Shown here piece by piece: positions 6,217 to 15,291 of a stretch of DNA of 22,125 nucleotides. This DNA comes from Cellvibrionales bacterium (GTDB lineage: Bacteria; Pseudomonadota; Gammaproteobacteria; Pseudomonadales; UBA7434): contig JABIQF010000043.1 of the NCBI GenBank assembly GCA_018668095.1, positions 1 to 22,125 of the forward strand, in the 5' to 3' direction. The stretch's first letter is position 1. Every line of letters starts with the position of its first letter. The translations under genes and the position numbers were made by a program. A model generated the notes under the pieces. The model was not told the DNA's origin. It saw only the letters and a program-made list of their open reading frames with translations, and ran no database searches.

Positions 6217-9200
6217 CTAACTCAGCATAGGGTATTGATTATGATTTATTGTTGTCCACTCTTTCGTTACTCGCTGCAGTGATACGGGTATGGGTGTCTT
6301 AAGTTGTTGTGCGAATAAGGAAACGCGCAATTCTTCAAGCAACCATCTAAAGTCCATCACTGCTGGGTCCGAAAAAATAGCTTCAGGGTAGTTATATAGC
6401 AGAGTTTTGAGAGGTTTTTCGACAGATGACAACTTTTCACACAATTCAATGTCTTTTGCAGCTGATCCACTTAATCTATCAAGTCGTAGCAAAATAGCAT
6501 TCAGGTAACGCGGTAAATGCTTAAGGCGCTGCAAACCCATTCGCTGTAAGAAGCCAGTATAAATCAGCCGCTCTAGCTGAGCGTCAATATCGGCACATTG
6601 CTGAGCAAAATGAGGCCTGCGCTTAGCGAGCTGTTCAATAATTTGCTGGTAGTATTTAAGTGATTCATAGAGTAAATCTTCTACCTGTAAAGCTGTCATC
6701 AAGAGCTTGCCCGCGCCCTGCTTTATTGCATCATCAAAGGCCTCTTTCGTGGCTGGCAGTGGCCCCGCAAAATCATGAAGGCAGCTTGCGGCAAAAGCCG
6801 TTTTAATGACATCATCAACTAACACATCTCTATTGCCGCAATGCACAAACGGCAAAATCGCTAAGGCGTTCTTACAAGTACTTTTCTTTAGGTAACGCAC
6901 TTTATCTTTCGTCGCTAACATCATTAAACGAATAATGCCTTCACGCGAAGCAGATATTGCCTCAGCGGGGGTTGCTAGCAAGTCTAAGCTAACAGAATCG
7001 ACGCTATCAATTAAAGCCGGATAACCGCGCAAGCGGACACCGTCTTGCTCGTAATCATGGCTCTCTTTTAAGGTGCCAAAGTCCCACTGCGTAAGCGAAT
7101 CTTGGCGAAACGCGCCACTGGCATACTCATTAATGCTCACATCCAATTGCTGGCGACATTGACTAATAAGGTCTGACAACACGCGACCCGAATGCAAGGT
7201 AACGCCGTTTTTATCATCAATCTCAAAACGCATACGGCAATAGTTATCGAGCCCTGTTTCACACTGCTCGCGCCACAATACCGGATTAATCGGTAAGGAA
7301 TAATAGATAGCAATTTGCTCTGCCAAAGCCTGCGCTAAAGACTGATTAGCCGCCTGACTCCGCTCTATATTCAGCTTTGGTAGCAAACTATCCACCACCG
7401 ATGGCACCGGAACTAAACGTTTACGCTGCGCTTTAGGTAATGCTTTGATCATATCAATGCATTTGTCGCGTAACATCCCAGGCACTAACCAATCAAAGGG
7501 ATACACAGGCAAACCTCCGAGCGCACCTAGCGGAATAATCGCGGTAACGCCGTCTTGCTCATCGCCGGGTTTAAAGCAATAACGCAATAAAAATGACTGA
7601 CCGGCCACTTCAATGCTATCGGGAAATTGCTCAACGACATCATCGCCATCGGCCGTTAATAAAACATCGCTACGGGTAAGAAAAAGTTTTTTCTGCTCTT
7701 CAGAGGTAGCCTTTTTTAACCACTGCTCTAAACCGCGACGACTTAGCACGTTGTCGGGTAAATGCCGCTGATAAAATGCGGCTAGCGCTACCTCATCAAC
7801 CAATAAATCACGACGGCGAACTTTTTCTTCTAACAAAGTGATTTCAGCGATTAAGTCGATATTGTGCTGCCAAAAAAGCGCACGCTTACGCAGCTTCTCA
7901 TTGGCCTGCAAATGACCTGCGGCTAGAGCTTGCTGAATAAAGACGGAGCGCGCAGCTTCACGATCAATCTGCTCAAAAGCGATTAACTGACGACTCGCCA
8001 ATGTTAAGCCATAAAGGCTACTGCTGCGAAACGCCATCACTTGGCCGCGTTTAGCATCCCAGTGCGGTTCGTTATACTCATGCTTCACTAAATGCGGCAC
8101 CGCAGCAATCACCCACAGCGGATCAATCGCCGCAATAGAGCGCGCATAGACTTTCCGAGTTTCAACAATTTCAGCCGACATAACCCACTGCGGCGCAGGT
8201 TTAAATTGTGACGACGCAGGAAACAAAAAGAACTTGAGGTTTCTTGCACCTCGATACTCGCCTTTCTTTTCTTTTAAACCAACATTCGATGGCAGCCCCG
8301 TTAACAGTGCGCAGTGTATTTTCTCAATATCAGTAGCAGTAAAAATGAATTGATGAAGGTCATCAACACTTTCGCCTTTTTCATTCGTTAACCATTCACG
8401 ATCAGGCTTAACCACTGCTTTTTCAGTATTTTGGTTCTGAGAGTCAGCCTTAGAGTGGCGTTTATTTTTAAGCAACGGCTTAACTGCCAGTAATAACTGT
8501 CGGTGTAAATCACGCCATTCACGCATTCGCGGATACGAGAGATAACTCTTTTTACACAGCTTGCGCAAATGGTTTTCGCTCAACTCAATACGATGCGCTT
8601 CATAGTAATGCCAGAGATTTATCCATGCTAAAAAATCTGAACGCTTGTGCCAAAAACGACGATGCGCTTGATCGGCCGCCTGTCGTTTGTCCGCTGGCAT
8701 TTCACGTGGATCTTGCACCGCCAAGGCGCTAACAATAATTAATACGTCGTCTAAATTCTGCTGCTTTAATGACGCCAGCAACATACGCCCTAAACGAGGA
8801 TCAACTGGAAGACCTGCTAAATCACGACCAATGGCGGTGAGCTTACCTTGCTCATTCAACGCACCCAATTCTTCTAAGGTTTTTAGACCTGAACGAATCT
8901 GCCGACCATCGGGCTGCTCCATAAAAGGAAACTGCGTAATGTCGCCTATATCCAAGCCCTTCATTTGCAAGACTACGGCAGCCAAATTAGTCCGCAGTAA
9001 TTCAGGCTCTGTGAATTCAGGACGCGATTTAAAATCGTCTTCTGTATAGAGTCGGTAACAAACCCCCGGCGCCAAACGACCACAGCGCCCTGCTCGCTGA
9101 TTAGCGCTGGCTTGTGAAATCGCCTCTAAAGGCAATCGTTGTAACTTACTGCGAGCGCTATAACGACTAATACGCGCAATGCCTGAGTCAATAACATAAC

Positions 9201-10443
9201 CAATGCCAGGCACTGTCACCGAGGTTTCGGCAACATTGGTGGCCAATATCACTCGACGCCTCAAAGAGGATTGACGATTAACCGTAAAAATTCGCTGCTG
9301 CTCTTTTTGACTCAAGCGCGCATAGAGCGGCAATATTTCAAATTGCGATTCATCTCGCTTAAGAAACTGACTCAAATCGCGAATTTCACGCTCACCCGGC
9401 AAAAACACTAAGACATCACGTGGGCCGCCGCGTTTACTCGTACTGTCATTCTGATCAATTTGCGCTAAAGCATTCCGAACCCGCGCATTCACCTCGGCGG
9501 CGCTATCCATTCGGTCATTTGAGGCATTTTCGTTTGAGGTATTGTCGCTTAAGGACTTATTCGATGTTTTATTGGATGTGTCATCATCTGCATCGCCGTT
9601 AAACTCAGAGAGCTCATTAAGGTATTCAATTTCAACAGGAAAGCTGCGACCGGCAATTTCGATGACCGGCGCGCCACTAAAATGCTGCGCAAAACGATCA
9701 ACATCAATGGTCGCCGAAGTCACAATTAATTTAAGATCAGGCCGCTTTGGCAGCAGGGTTTTTAAGTAACCCAATAAAAAATCAATATTAAGACTACGCT
9801 CATGCGCCTCATCAATAATTAAAGTGTCGTAGTCACGTAAGTACCTATCGTTAGCAATCGCCGCTAACAATATGCCATCGGTCATCACCTTAATGCGCGT
9901 ACTATCATCGTACTGATCATTAAAGCGAAAGTGAAAACCAACAGCCGACCCTAGCGGCACTTCAAGCTCATCAGCAATACGTGCTGCCACCGTACGTGCT
10001 GCAAGACGTCGCGGCTGTGTATGACCAATACGACCTGTCACGCCACGGCCTAATTCCGCACAAATTTTCGGTATTTGAGTGGTTTTACCCGAGCCGGTTT
10101 CACCCGCAATAATCACCACTTGATGCTGTTGAATGGCTTCTGCAATTTGGTCACGGCACGCAGCAACGGGTAACGCTTCGGGGTATTGAATAGATGGAAA
10201 GCTGCTTTTACGCAGGGCAACGGTTTTTAAAGAGGCCGTTATTTTATCAAGAAAACGCTGTGCATCTTGCGTAAAAGGCAGGCCTTTATCGGCGCGCACC
10301 TTTATTTTTTCCAAGCGCTGGCGAAGTGCGTATTGATCACGGATCAATACGTCGCCTAACAGTTTCTCAATGGTTTTATGGCAGGCGGGTAATTGCTCTG
10401 CCGTAGGAAGTTCAGTAATGGCTAGCTCGATAATGGGATTCAC
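6217..10443 (-). CDS. hrpA: ATP-dependent RNA helicase HrpA (DEAH box)
   Basis: This is a DEAH-box RNA helicase; in E. coli HrpA acts in rescue of stalled ribosomes and mRNA processing. It has 1408 residues (E. coli about 1300). Motif I is GETGSGKT (114-121), Ia PRRLAAR (144-150), II DEAH (211-214), III SAT (243-245), V near ATNVAETSVTVPG (401-413) and VI QRAGRCGR (449-456). Winged-helix/ratchet and OB-type regions follow, then the long DUF3418 C-terminal region typical of HrpA. A hydrophilic insert at about 278-338, between motif III and the second RecA domain, is rich in Ser, Asn, Asp and Thr and contains imperfect TSNK-like tetrapeptides. It adds most of the extra length. The start is GTG with an in-frame TAA immediately upstream, so it cannot be extended. 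It follows fadD by 40 bases and precedes the hydrolase by two. Confidence 0.97.
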   Translation of the reverse strand: MNPIIELAITELPTAEQLPACHKTIEKLLGDVLIRDQYALRQRLEKIKVRADKGLPFTQDAQRFLDKITASLKTVALRKSSFPSIQYPEALPVAACRDQIAEAIQQHQVVIIAGETGSGKTTQIPKICAELGRGVTGRIGHTQPRRLAARTVAARIADELEVPLGSAVGFHFRFNDQYDDSTRIKVMTDGILLAAIANDRYLRDYDTLIIDEAHERSLNIDFLLGYLKTLLPKRPDLKLIVTSATIDVDRFAQHFSGAPVIEIAGRSFPVEIEYLNELSEFNGDADDDTSNKTSNKSLSDNTSNENASNDRMDSAAEVNARVRNALAQIDQNDSTSKRGGPRDVLVFLPGEREIRDLSQFLKRDESQFEILPLYARLSQKEQQRIFTVNRQSSLRRRVILATNVAETSVTVPGIGYVIDSGIARISRYSARSKLQRLPLEAISQASANQRAGRCGRLAPGVCYRLYTEDDFKSRPEFTEPELLRTNLAAVVLQMKGLDIGDITQFPFMEQPDGRQIRSGLKTLEELGALNEQGKLTAIGRDLAGLPVDPRLGRMLLASLKQQNLDDVLIIVSALAVQDPREMPADKRQAADQAHRRFWHKRSDFLAWINLWHYYEAHRIELSENHLRKLCKKSYLSYPRMREWRDLHRQLLLAVKPLLKNKRHSKADSQNQNTEKAVVKPDREWLTNEKGESVDDLHQFIFTATDIEKIHCALLTGLPSNVGLKEKKGEYRGARNLKFFLFPASSQFKPAPQWVMSAEIVETRKVYARSIAAIDPLWVIAAVPHLVKHEYNEPHWDAKRGQVMAFRSSSLYGLTLASRQLIAFEQIDREAARSVFIQQALAAGHLQANEKLRKRALFWQHNIDLIAEITLLEEKVRRRDLLVDEVALAAFYQRHLPDNVLSRRGLEQWLKKATSEEQKKLFLTRSDVLLTADGDDVVEQFPDSIEVAGQSFLLRYCFKPGDEQDGVTAIIPLGALGGLPVYPFDWLVPGMLRDKCIDMIKALPKAQRKRLVPVPSVVDSLLPKLNIERSQAANQSLAQALAEQIAIYYSLPINPVLWREQCETGLDNYCRMRFEIDDKNGVTLHSGRVLSDLISQCRQQLDVSINEYASGAFRQDSLTQWDFGTLKESHDYEQDGVRLRGYPALIDSVDSVSLDLLATPAEAISASREGIIRLMMLATKDKVRYLKKSTCKNALAILPFVHCGNRDVLVDDVIKTAFAASCLHDFAGPLPATKEAFDDAIKQGAGKLLMTALQVEDLLYESLKYYQQIIEQLAKRRPHFAQQCADIDAQLERLIYTGFLQRMGLQRLKHLPRYLNAILLRLDRLSGSAAKDIELCEKLSSVEKPLKTLLYNYPEAIFSDPAVMDFRWLLEELRVSLFAQQLKTPIPVSLQRVTKEWTTINHNQYPMLS
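9450..9605 (-). repeat. Degenerate low-complexity insert in hrpA
   Basis: This DNA encodes the acidic/Ser-Asn insert (about residues 280-332) of HrpA. It contains diverged 12-base units that translate as TSNK, TSNK, TSNE and ASND around a SLSD unit. The pattern suggests past slippage expansion of a short in-frame repeat in a surface loop. Confidence 0.5.
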
Positions 10444-10483
10444 TTACTCACATACAGTATCTATCAACATTTAATCCAATATA

Positions 10484-12178
10484 TCACTCACTATTAGCGG
10501 CATCAATATCACGTAATTCACGGCGTAATATTTTACCCACATTCGATTTCGGCAAGTCATCAATAAAAGCCACTAAACTCGGCACTTTATACGCCGTTAG
10601 CTGGGTACGACAAAATGCGATCACCTCTTCTGATGTCAAAGAAGGATCCGACTTTACAATATAAACTTTCACTTTTTCACCGGCGCGCTCATCAGCAACG
10701 CCAATAACCGCACACTCTAAAACTTTATCATGGCTACTCACCACATCTTCGACTTCATTCGGATACACATTAAAACCCGATACAATGACCATATCTTTTT
10801 TGCGATCAACAATATGAGGAAAGCCATCTTCATCAACTAGCGCAATATCACCGGTCGCAAACCAGCCATCAGCACTTAATACTTCGGCCGTTTTTTCTGG
10901 CTGCTGCCAATAGCCTTGCATCACTTGCGGACCACGAACACATAACTCACCCGCTTCACCGCAAGGTAACTCATGCCCTTCGGTATCCAAAATTCGCAAT
11001 TCGGTACCTGGCGCTGCAACACCAATTGAGCTTAACTTACGCCCAATGCCACCGGTATTGATCGATACCACTGGTGATGTTTCAGTGAGGCCATAACCCT
11101 CATTCACTTCAACACCGGTAACTTCTTTCCATCGTGTTGCCGCATCACGCGTTAAAGCCATGCCGCCAGAAATAGTTCGGGTCATATGAGAAAAATCTAA
11201 GGCTTTGAAATCATCTCGCGCACACAGGGCAACAAACAAGGTGTTTAAACCACAGAAAATCGTGAATGGCCAAGCCGCCATGGTTTTTACCATGGAAGGT
11301 AAATCACGCGGATTAGTAATCAACACACAGTGCTGCCCTTTACTGACCATAAAGGCACATAAAGTGCAGGCGTAAACATGATACATGGGTAAAGGCAGAA
11401 TAACCGTTTGAGGACTATCTTCTTTAGAGCCAGGAAATATTCTAAATAATATTTTCTGCTGTTCGATATTAGACAGCAAATTTCTATGGCTCAACATAGC
11501 GCCTTTTGAAAGCCCCGTAGTACCTCCGGTGTATTGTAATAAAGCAATATCATCGACCTCGATACCTGGATCTTGCAGCTCTCCTTTTTCGCCAAGGCTC
11601 AAACATGAACGTAAACTAATGGCGTTGGGGATGGAATACGCCGGCACCATGCGCTTGATATAACGAGAGGCAAAGTTAATTAATGTGCGCGATAGTGCAC
11701 CGTGTAAATCGGCCACTTCGGTGACAATAGTGTAGCGAATACCGGTTCTTGGAATAACGTCTTGAACAGCATGTGCCACATTGGCAAGAACAACTAAGGC
11801 TTTAGCATCAGAGTCATTAAACTGATGAACCAATTCTCTATCGGTATACAAGGGATTTGTATTGACCACCACTAAACCCGCTTTAATAGCACCGTAAAAA
11901 ACAACGGGATACTGAATAAGATTCGGTAATTGAATTGCTAAACGGTCACCCTTTTGCAAATCAGTGTGCTGCTGAATATAAACGGCAAAGGCATCAGATA
12001 AAGCATTGAGCTGGGCATAGGTAATGGAATAGCCCAAACTGGTAAATGCAAGATTGTCTGGCTGCTCAGCGGCAGTTGTCACAAGCGACTGCGCTAAATG
12101 ACTATCGGTTAATTCCTCAATGGTATTGGCAACACCTACTCGTTCTTGTAACGCAGTAATCGCTTCTTGTATTTGCAC
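10484..12178 (-). CDS. fadD: Long-chain fatty-acid-CoA ligase (FadD)
   Basis: FadD activates fatty acids to acyl-CoA with ATP through an acyl-AMP intermediate, feeding beta-oxidation or lipid synthesis at the inner membrane. The 564 residues match FadD length. Adenylate-forming motifs appear in order: the ATP-binding loop YTGGTTGLSKGA, GYGLTETSP (A5), WFATGDIALVDEDG (A7), the FACS-type segment DRKKDMVIVSGFNVYPNEVE (A8), and the C-terminal SNVGKILRRELRD with catalytic lysine (A10). The start is GTG with an AAAGGT site about 8 bases upstream. An in-frame stop and no ATG lie further upstream. It is first in a fadD-hrpA-hydrolase run and divergent from a MaoC-type hydratase across about 520 bases, so the two lipid genes may share regulation. 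Confidence in the family is very high; chain-length preference is inferred. Confidence 0.96.
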   Translation of the reverse strand: MQIQEAITALQERVGVANTIEELTDSHLAQSLVTTAAEQPDNLAFTSLGYSITYAQLNALSDAFAVYIQQHTDLQKGDRLAIQLPNLIQYPVVFYGAIKAGLVVVNTNPLYTDRELVHQFNDSDAKALVVLANVAHAVQDVIPRTGIRYTIVTEVADLHGALSRTLINFASRYIKRMVPAYSIPNAISLRSCLSLGEKGELQDPGIEVDDIALLQYTGGTTGLSKGAMLSHRNLLSNIEQQKILFRIFPGSKEDSPQTVILPLPMYHVYACTLCAFMVSKGQHCVLITNPRDLPSMVKTMAAWPFTIFCGLNTLFVALCARDDFKALDFSHMTRTISGGMALTRDAATRWKEVTGVEVNEGYGLTETSPVVSINTGGIGRKLSSIGVAAPGTELRILDTEGHELPCGEAGELCVRGPQVMQGYWQQPEKTAEVLSADGWFATGDIALVDEDGFPHIVDRKKDMVIVSGFNVYPNEVEDVVSSHDKVLECAVIGVADERAGEKVKVYIVKSDPSLTSEEVIAFCRTQLTAYKVPSLVAFIDDLPKSNVGKILRRELRDIDAANSE

Positions 12179-12698
12179 TTCAGTTACCTTTAATGACGAT
12201 CGATTATTATCAGCTAGCTTAAATTTTCTTCAATTAATGTCTCTATAAAACACACTGACTAGCATTAGCGCATAGGCAGAGAATCAAGAGACATTCGAAA
12301 AGCAGGAATCATCCGCTTAACGTGCTAAATCATTATTATGCCTCATGTTAGCCTGAACCGAACCCGCAGGCAATTCGGAGCGTCTCTTCTGAGTCATTTA
12401 TCAGCTAACATTAAGAAGTAGTAAGTAAAAGGAGTGAATTAGCGAGTAAATGAGCCCAAATGACGAGTGTATGGATATTGATATGCGCTAATCAGAATGG
12501 AATATGAACAGACTACGAGGGAAGTAAGTTTATCTTTTAATTTAATAATGCCAGACCAGTTAAGGCGTAATAAAGCATCAATGAAAAACACTTTATTACA
12601 CATAAATGGGCTACTTTTTATGCGCACTAACTGCGATAATTCAAAACGATTTAAATTCACTTATTATCAAACATATAGCCCACTACAAAGGATTTCTT
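12179..12698. promoter_or_regulatory. Divergent intergenic region fadD / MaoC hydratase
   Basis: About 520 bases must carry promoters for both flanking genes. A perfect 9-bp inverted repeat AATGTCTCT (12236-12244) and AGAGACATT (12287-12295) with a 42-base spacer lies in the fadD leader. The sequence at 12547-12561 reads, on the minus strand, AACTGGTCTG followed by a diverged half, resembling one half of the enterobacterial FadR operator. Neither is proven. Short open frames here lack ribosome sites and overlap the hydratase start out of frame, so I do not call them. No tRNA or strong terminator is visible. Confidence 0.4.
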
Positions 12699-13205
12699 GT
12701 GTCCACTACCACGCCAACACTCATTACTAATTACTGCTATGAAGACATCACGCTCGATCAAACTGTATCCGTTTCTCGCATTATAACTGAAGACGATATC
12801 ACGCTGTTTGCTGCGCTCTCTGGCGATTTAAACCCCGTCCATCTTGATGCCGATTACGCGGCTACAACCGCATTTGGCAAGCCCATTGCACACGGCATGC
12901 TTTGTGGCGCACTAATATCTGCCACGGTCGCGATGAACTTCCCTGGACCGGGCAGTATTTATCGTAGCCAAACTATTAAATTCAGCAAACCTGTTTTTAT
13001 TAATGATGAGCTAACCATTCATATAAGCGTTAAAGAAAAGCAAGATCGCCTTAAACTAGTGACACTCAGCTGCGTCATTAAAAACCAGCATGGCAAAACA
13101 GTCGCCACGGGTGAGTCAGGAGTGATTGCACCTAGTCAGAAGGTATCAATAGAGGCGGCAACTCTGCCGGAAATCAGTTTAGGCAACCAGCCATACAAAA
13201 TTTAA
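12699..13205 (+). CDS. MaoC-like (R)-specific enoyl-CoA hydratase
   Basis: This is a hot-dog-fold hydratase of the MaoC/PhaJ type, adding water to trans-2-enoyl-CoA to give (R)-3-hydroxyacyl-CoA. The signature is SGDLNPVHLDADYAATTAFG, with catalytic D43 and H48 in the family's D-x4-H hydratase motif, followed by PIAHGMLCGALIS. The frame is open from an ATG at 12606, but the extra 31 residues are unlike the family. I chose GTG 12699 because AAAGGA lies about 8 bases upstream and the resulting 168-residue protein begins just before the domain. It is divergent from fadD and ends in a shared bidirectional terminator. The substrate may be beta-oxidation or polyester intermediates; the sequence does not decide. 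Confidence 0.9.
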   Translation: MSTTTPTLITNYCYEDITLDQTVSVSRIITEDDITLFAALSGDLNPVHLDADYAATTAFGKPIAHGMLCGALISATVAMNFPGPGSIYRSQTIKFSKPVFINDELTIHISVKEKQDRLKLVTLSCVIKNQHGKTVATGESGVIAPSQKVSIEAATLPEISLGNQPYKI

Positions 13206-13224
13206 TGACTGCCTATTGGCTGGA

Positions 13225-13310
13225 GAGCTGACGAGTGGTAGAGAAAGAGAAAGGAAAAGACGAAAAAGGGAAAGAGCACAAAAAAATGAGAATGAGAATG
13301 AAAACGAGAT
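13225..13310 (+). other. Purine-rich tract downstream of the MaoC-type gene
   Basis: About 85 bases are strongly biased to A and G on the plus strand and contain short tandem units (AATGAG repeated near 13285-13300). They lie between the hydratase stop and the terminator stem. No gene is visible. The bias could reflect repeat slippage or a transcript 3' end feature. Confidence 0.5.
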
Positions 13311-13333
13311 AGGCATTAAAAAATGTCTATCTC
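13306..13333 (+). terminator. Bidirectional terminator between convergent genes
   Basis: GAGATAGGCATT (13306-13317) pairs with AATGTCTATCTC (13322-13333), a 12-bp stem with one G-T wobble and an AAAA loop. On the plus strand it is followed by ATTTTATATT; on the minus strand by GTTTTCATT and, further on, a longer T-run. It lies 12 bases after the stop of the minus-strand GGDEF-EAL gene and about 100 bases after the plus-strand hydratase stop, so it can serve both. Confidence 0.8.
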
Positions 13334-13344
13334 ATTTTATATTC

Positions 13345-15291
13345 CTATAATGTTCTCCCTAAATGCGTTTTTAAAACCAATGGAGGCGCTTTATTAAAGC
13401 CCTCGAGTTTTATTAACTCGTCAAAGTTAACCGGTTTAGAAAAGAAATAGCCTTGAATATAATCACAGCCCATCGATTTTAAAGCCATCAATTGCTCTTG
13501 GGTTTCAACGCCCTCGGCAACCACTTTATAGCCCATTGAATGAGACATATTAATCACTGCCTGCACGATACCTTGACTCTCAACGCCTGAGCCAACATCA
13601 TCAATAAACGCTTTATCAATTTTAATTTTATCAATCGGCAACATCTGCACATAGCGCAAACTTGAATAGCCAGAACCAAAATCATCAATAGAGACACGAA
13701 CGCCCATTTTTTTCAGCTCGCTAAGTACCGCGGCAATACGAGTGATGTTTTCTAAGAAAATATTCTCAGTGACTTCAACAACCAACATGGACGGATCCAC
13801 ATTATGCTTAACCAGCGCCTTAGAAATAAGCTGCGGAATATCCTGAAATTGAAACTGCAAAGGGGAAATATTAATAGCTACCCATTTTTTAACGCCCATT
13901 TCACTGAGTTGACTGAGCTTCGCAAAAGCCATCGCAATAACCTGCTCGCCCAAATCGAGTATTAATCCGCTGTTTTCGGCAACATCAATTACCTCTTGTA
14001 TATCCCATTGCGGATCCATATCGGGCCAACGGAAAAGTGCCTCACAACCAACAAAGCTTTCTTCTTCATTACACATAATAGGCTGAAATGCGAGATCAAA
14101 AGACTGCTTTTCAATCGCTAATTTTAAGGCATTGCGAATATCTTTTTCACGAAAACGCTCACGCTCAATGGCTGCGTTATACAGCACGCAACTACTGCCA
14201 ATATGCTTTTTCTGCTTACCCACTTGCACAGCCGAATAAACCGACTGCATTAAATCATCCAAGCTGGTACCGTCTTTAGGAAAAACAGCAAGCCCCATGG
14301 TCAAACTTAAACCAAGACGCTCACCATTTTGCAATGACATAGTAGCGCACTCGTCAATTAGCTTTTGGCATAACTCATGAGCAGACCATGTCGCTACATT
14401 ATTTTTAAAAATAACAACATATTCATCACCCGAAAGCCTAGCGACATGACTGGTATAATCGGAATAACCTCTAAGCACATCGGCAAAATCACGAAGCACG
14501 CCATCACCAATGCTATAACCATAAGTATCATTAATTTGGGTGAAATCATTAAGATCAATTAACGCCGCAGTAAAGCCCTCACCCGACGCTAAACTGTCAT
14601 TAGCCAGCACCGAGAACTGCGTTTCAAAATGGTTACGATTAGGCAAACCGGTTAATAAATCATGATTAGCTACGCGCCAAATCTCTCGCTCTCGCTCAAC
14701 CTGTTCATGCATTTCGATACAAGAACCAATCACACATAAGGAACTCTTTGCACCAAAAGAACTGAGCTCGCCATTAATTAAAAACCATCGATAAGAACCG
14801 CAGCGACTCAGAATACGACAGCGTATATTTATCGCCTTACCTTTCTTAAGAGAAAGATTTAGCTCATCGATAAGCCCAGGGGCATCGTCTTTATGAATAC
14901 GCAGTAACAACTCATCGGCAGGAATACCTCGCGTTGGCTCAATCCCTAACAAGCTCTGACTCTTACCGGCTATATCCATAGTTTGATTTCGGACATCAAA
15001 CAACCAAGTAACCGCATTAGCAATATCAAGCACTAAATTTAATCGGTTAACGGTATTTTGTAGCTCATCAGAAGTTACCTCCACTCGCTTGGTAGAAGTT
15101 TTTAATGCTTGAGTCCGACGAGCCACAATGACATCAAGATTCTGATTTGCTTCTAGCAGTCGCTGGTTAATACCAAACAACTCTGTACTTTTTCGCTCAA
15201 GCAATACTTCAGCTTGCATGCGAGCATCTTTTTCACGACTAATCTTCTTCCGCAAATAACTGAGTTCTATTTCGATACTGCTCTGCGTCAT
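13345..15291 (-). CDS. PAS-GGDEF-EAL cyclic-di-GMP signalling protein, H-NOX partner
   Basis: This 648-residue protein starts with a coiled coil (about 1-85) and a PAS domain (about 85-200). A GGDEF domain (about 205-370) has D246 and the active-site motif SGDEY (287-291, in place of GGDEF). An EAL domain (about 380-625) has intact EAL (417-419), NIS (474-476), VEVTEN (505-510), DDFGSGYSSL (536-545), K558 and VAEGVE (591-596). No RxxD inhibitory site precedes SGDEY. The EAL half looks catalytically complete, so c-di-GMP hydrolysis is likely; synthesis is possible but the GGDEF motif is altered. There is no membrane segment. Its ATG overlaps the H-NOX stop as ATGA, and H-NOX proteins of relatives regulate such partners by direct contact, switching activity with NO binding. 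The direction of regulation here is unknown. Confidence 0.95.
   Translation of the reverse strand: MTQSSIEIELSYLRKKISREKDARMQAEVLLERKSTELFGINQRLLEANQNLDVIVARRTQALKTSTKRVEVTSDELQNTVNRLNLVLDIANAVTWLFDVRNQTMDIAGKSQSLLGIEPTRGIPADELLLRIHKDDAPGLIDELNLSLKKGKAINIRCRILSRCGSYRWFLINGELSSFGAKSSLCVIGSCIEMHEQVEREREIWRVANHDLLTGLPNRNHFETQFSVLANDSLASGEGFTAALIDLNDFTQINDTYGYSIGDGVLRDFADVLRGYSDYTSHVARLSGDEYVVIFKNNVATWSAHELCQKLIDECATMSLQNGERLGLSLTMGLAVFPKDGTSLDDLMQSVYSAVQVGKQKKHIGSSCVLYNAAIERERFREKDIRNALKLAIEKQSFDLAFQPIMCNEEESFVGCEALFRWPDMDPQWDIQEVIDVAENSGLILDLGEQVIAMAFAKLSQLSEMGVKKWVAINISPLQFQFQDIPQLISKALVKHNVDPSMLVVEVTENIFLENITRIAAVLSELKKMGVRVSIDDFGSGYSSLRYVQMLPIDKIKIDKAFIDDVGSGVESQGIVQAVINMSHSMGYKVVAEGVETQEQLMALKSMGCDYIQGYFFSKPVNFDELIKLEGFNKAPPLVLKTHLGRTL

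Noticed and set aside
8687..9049. 120-codon open frame on the plus strand inside hrpA
   Set aside because: It is antisense to conserved HrpA helicase sequence, has no ribosome site and resembles no protein family; it is a shadow frame.
9420..9769. Two plus-strand frames antisense to the HrpA core
   Set aside because: Both overlap conserved helicase coding sequence and the low-complexity insert, with no start signals or family resemblance.
12606..12698. Upstream ATG extension of the MaoC-type hydratase
   Set aside because: The added 31 residues do not fit the family, and the GTG at 12699 has a well-placed AAAGGA site.
12497..12730. 77-codon plus-strand frame overlapping the MaoC-type gene start
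   Set aside because: No ribosome site, out of frame with the hydratase, and no recognisable protein features.
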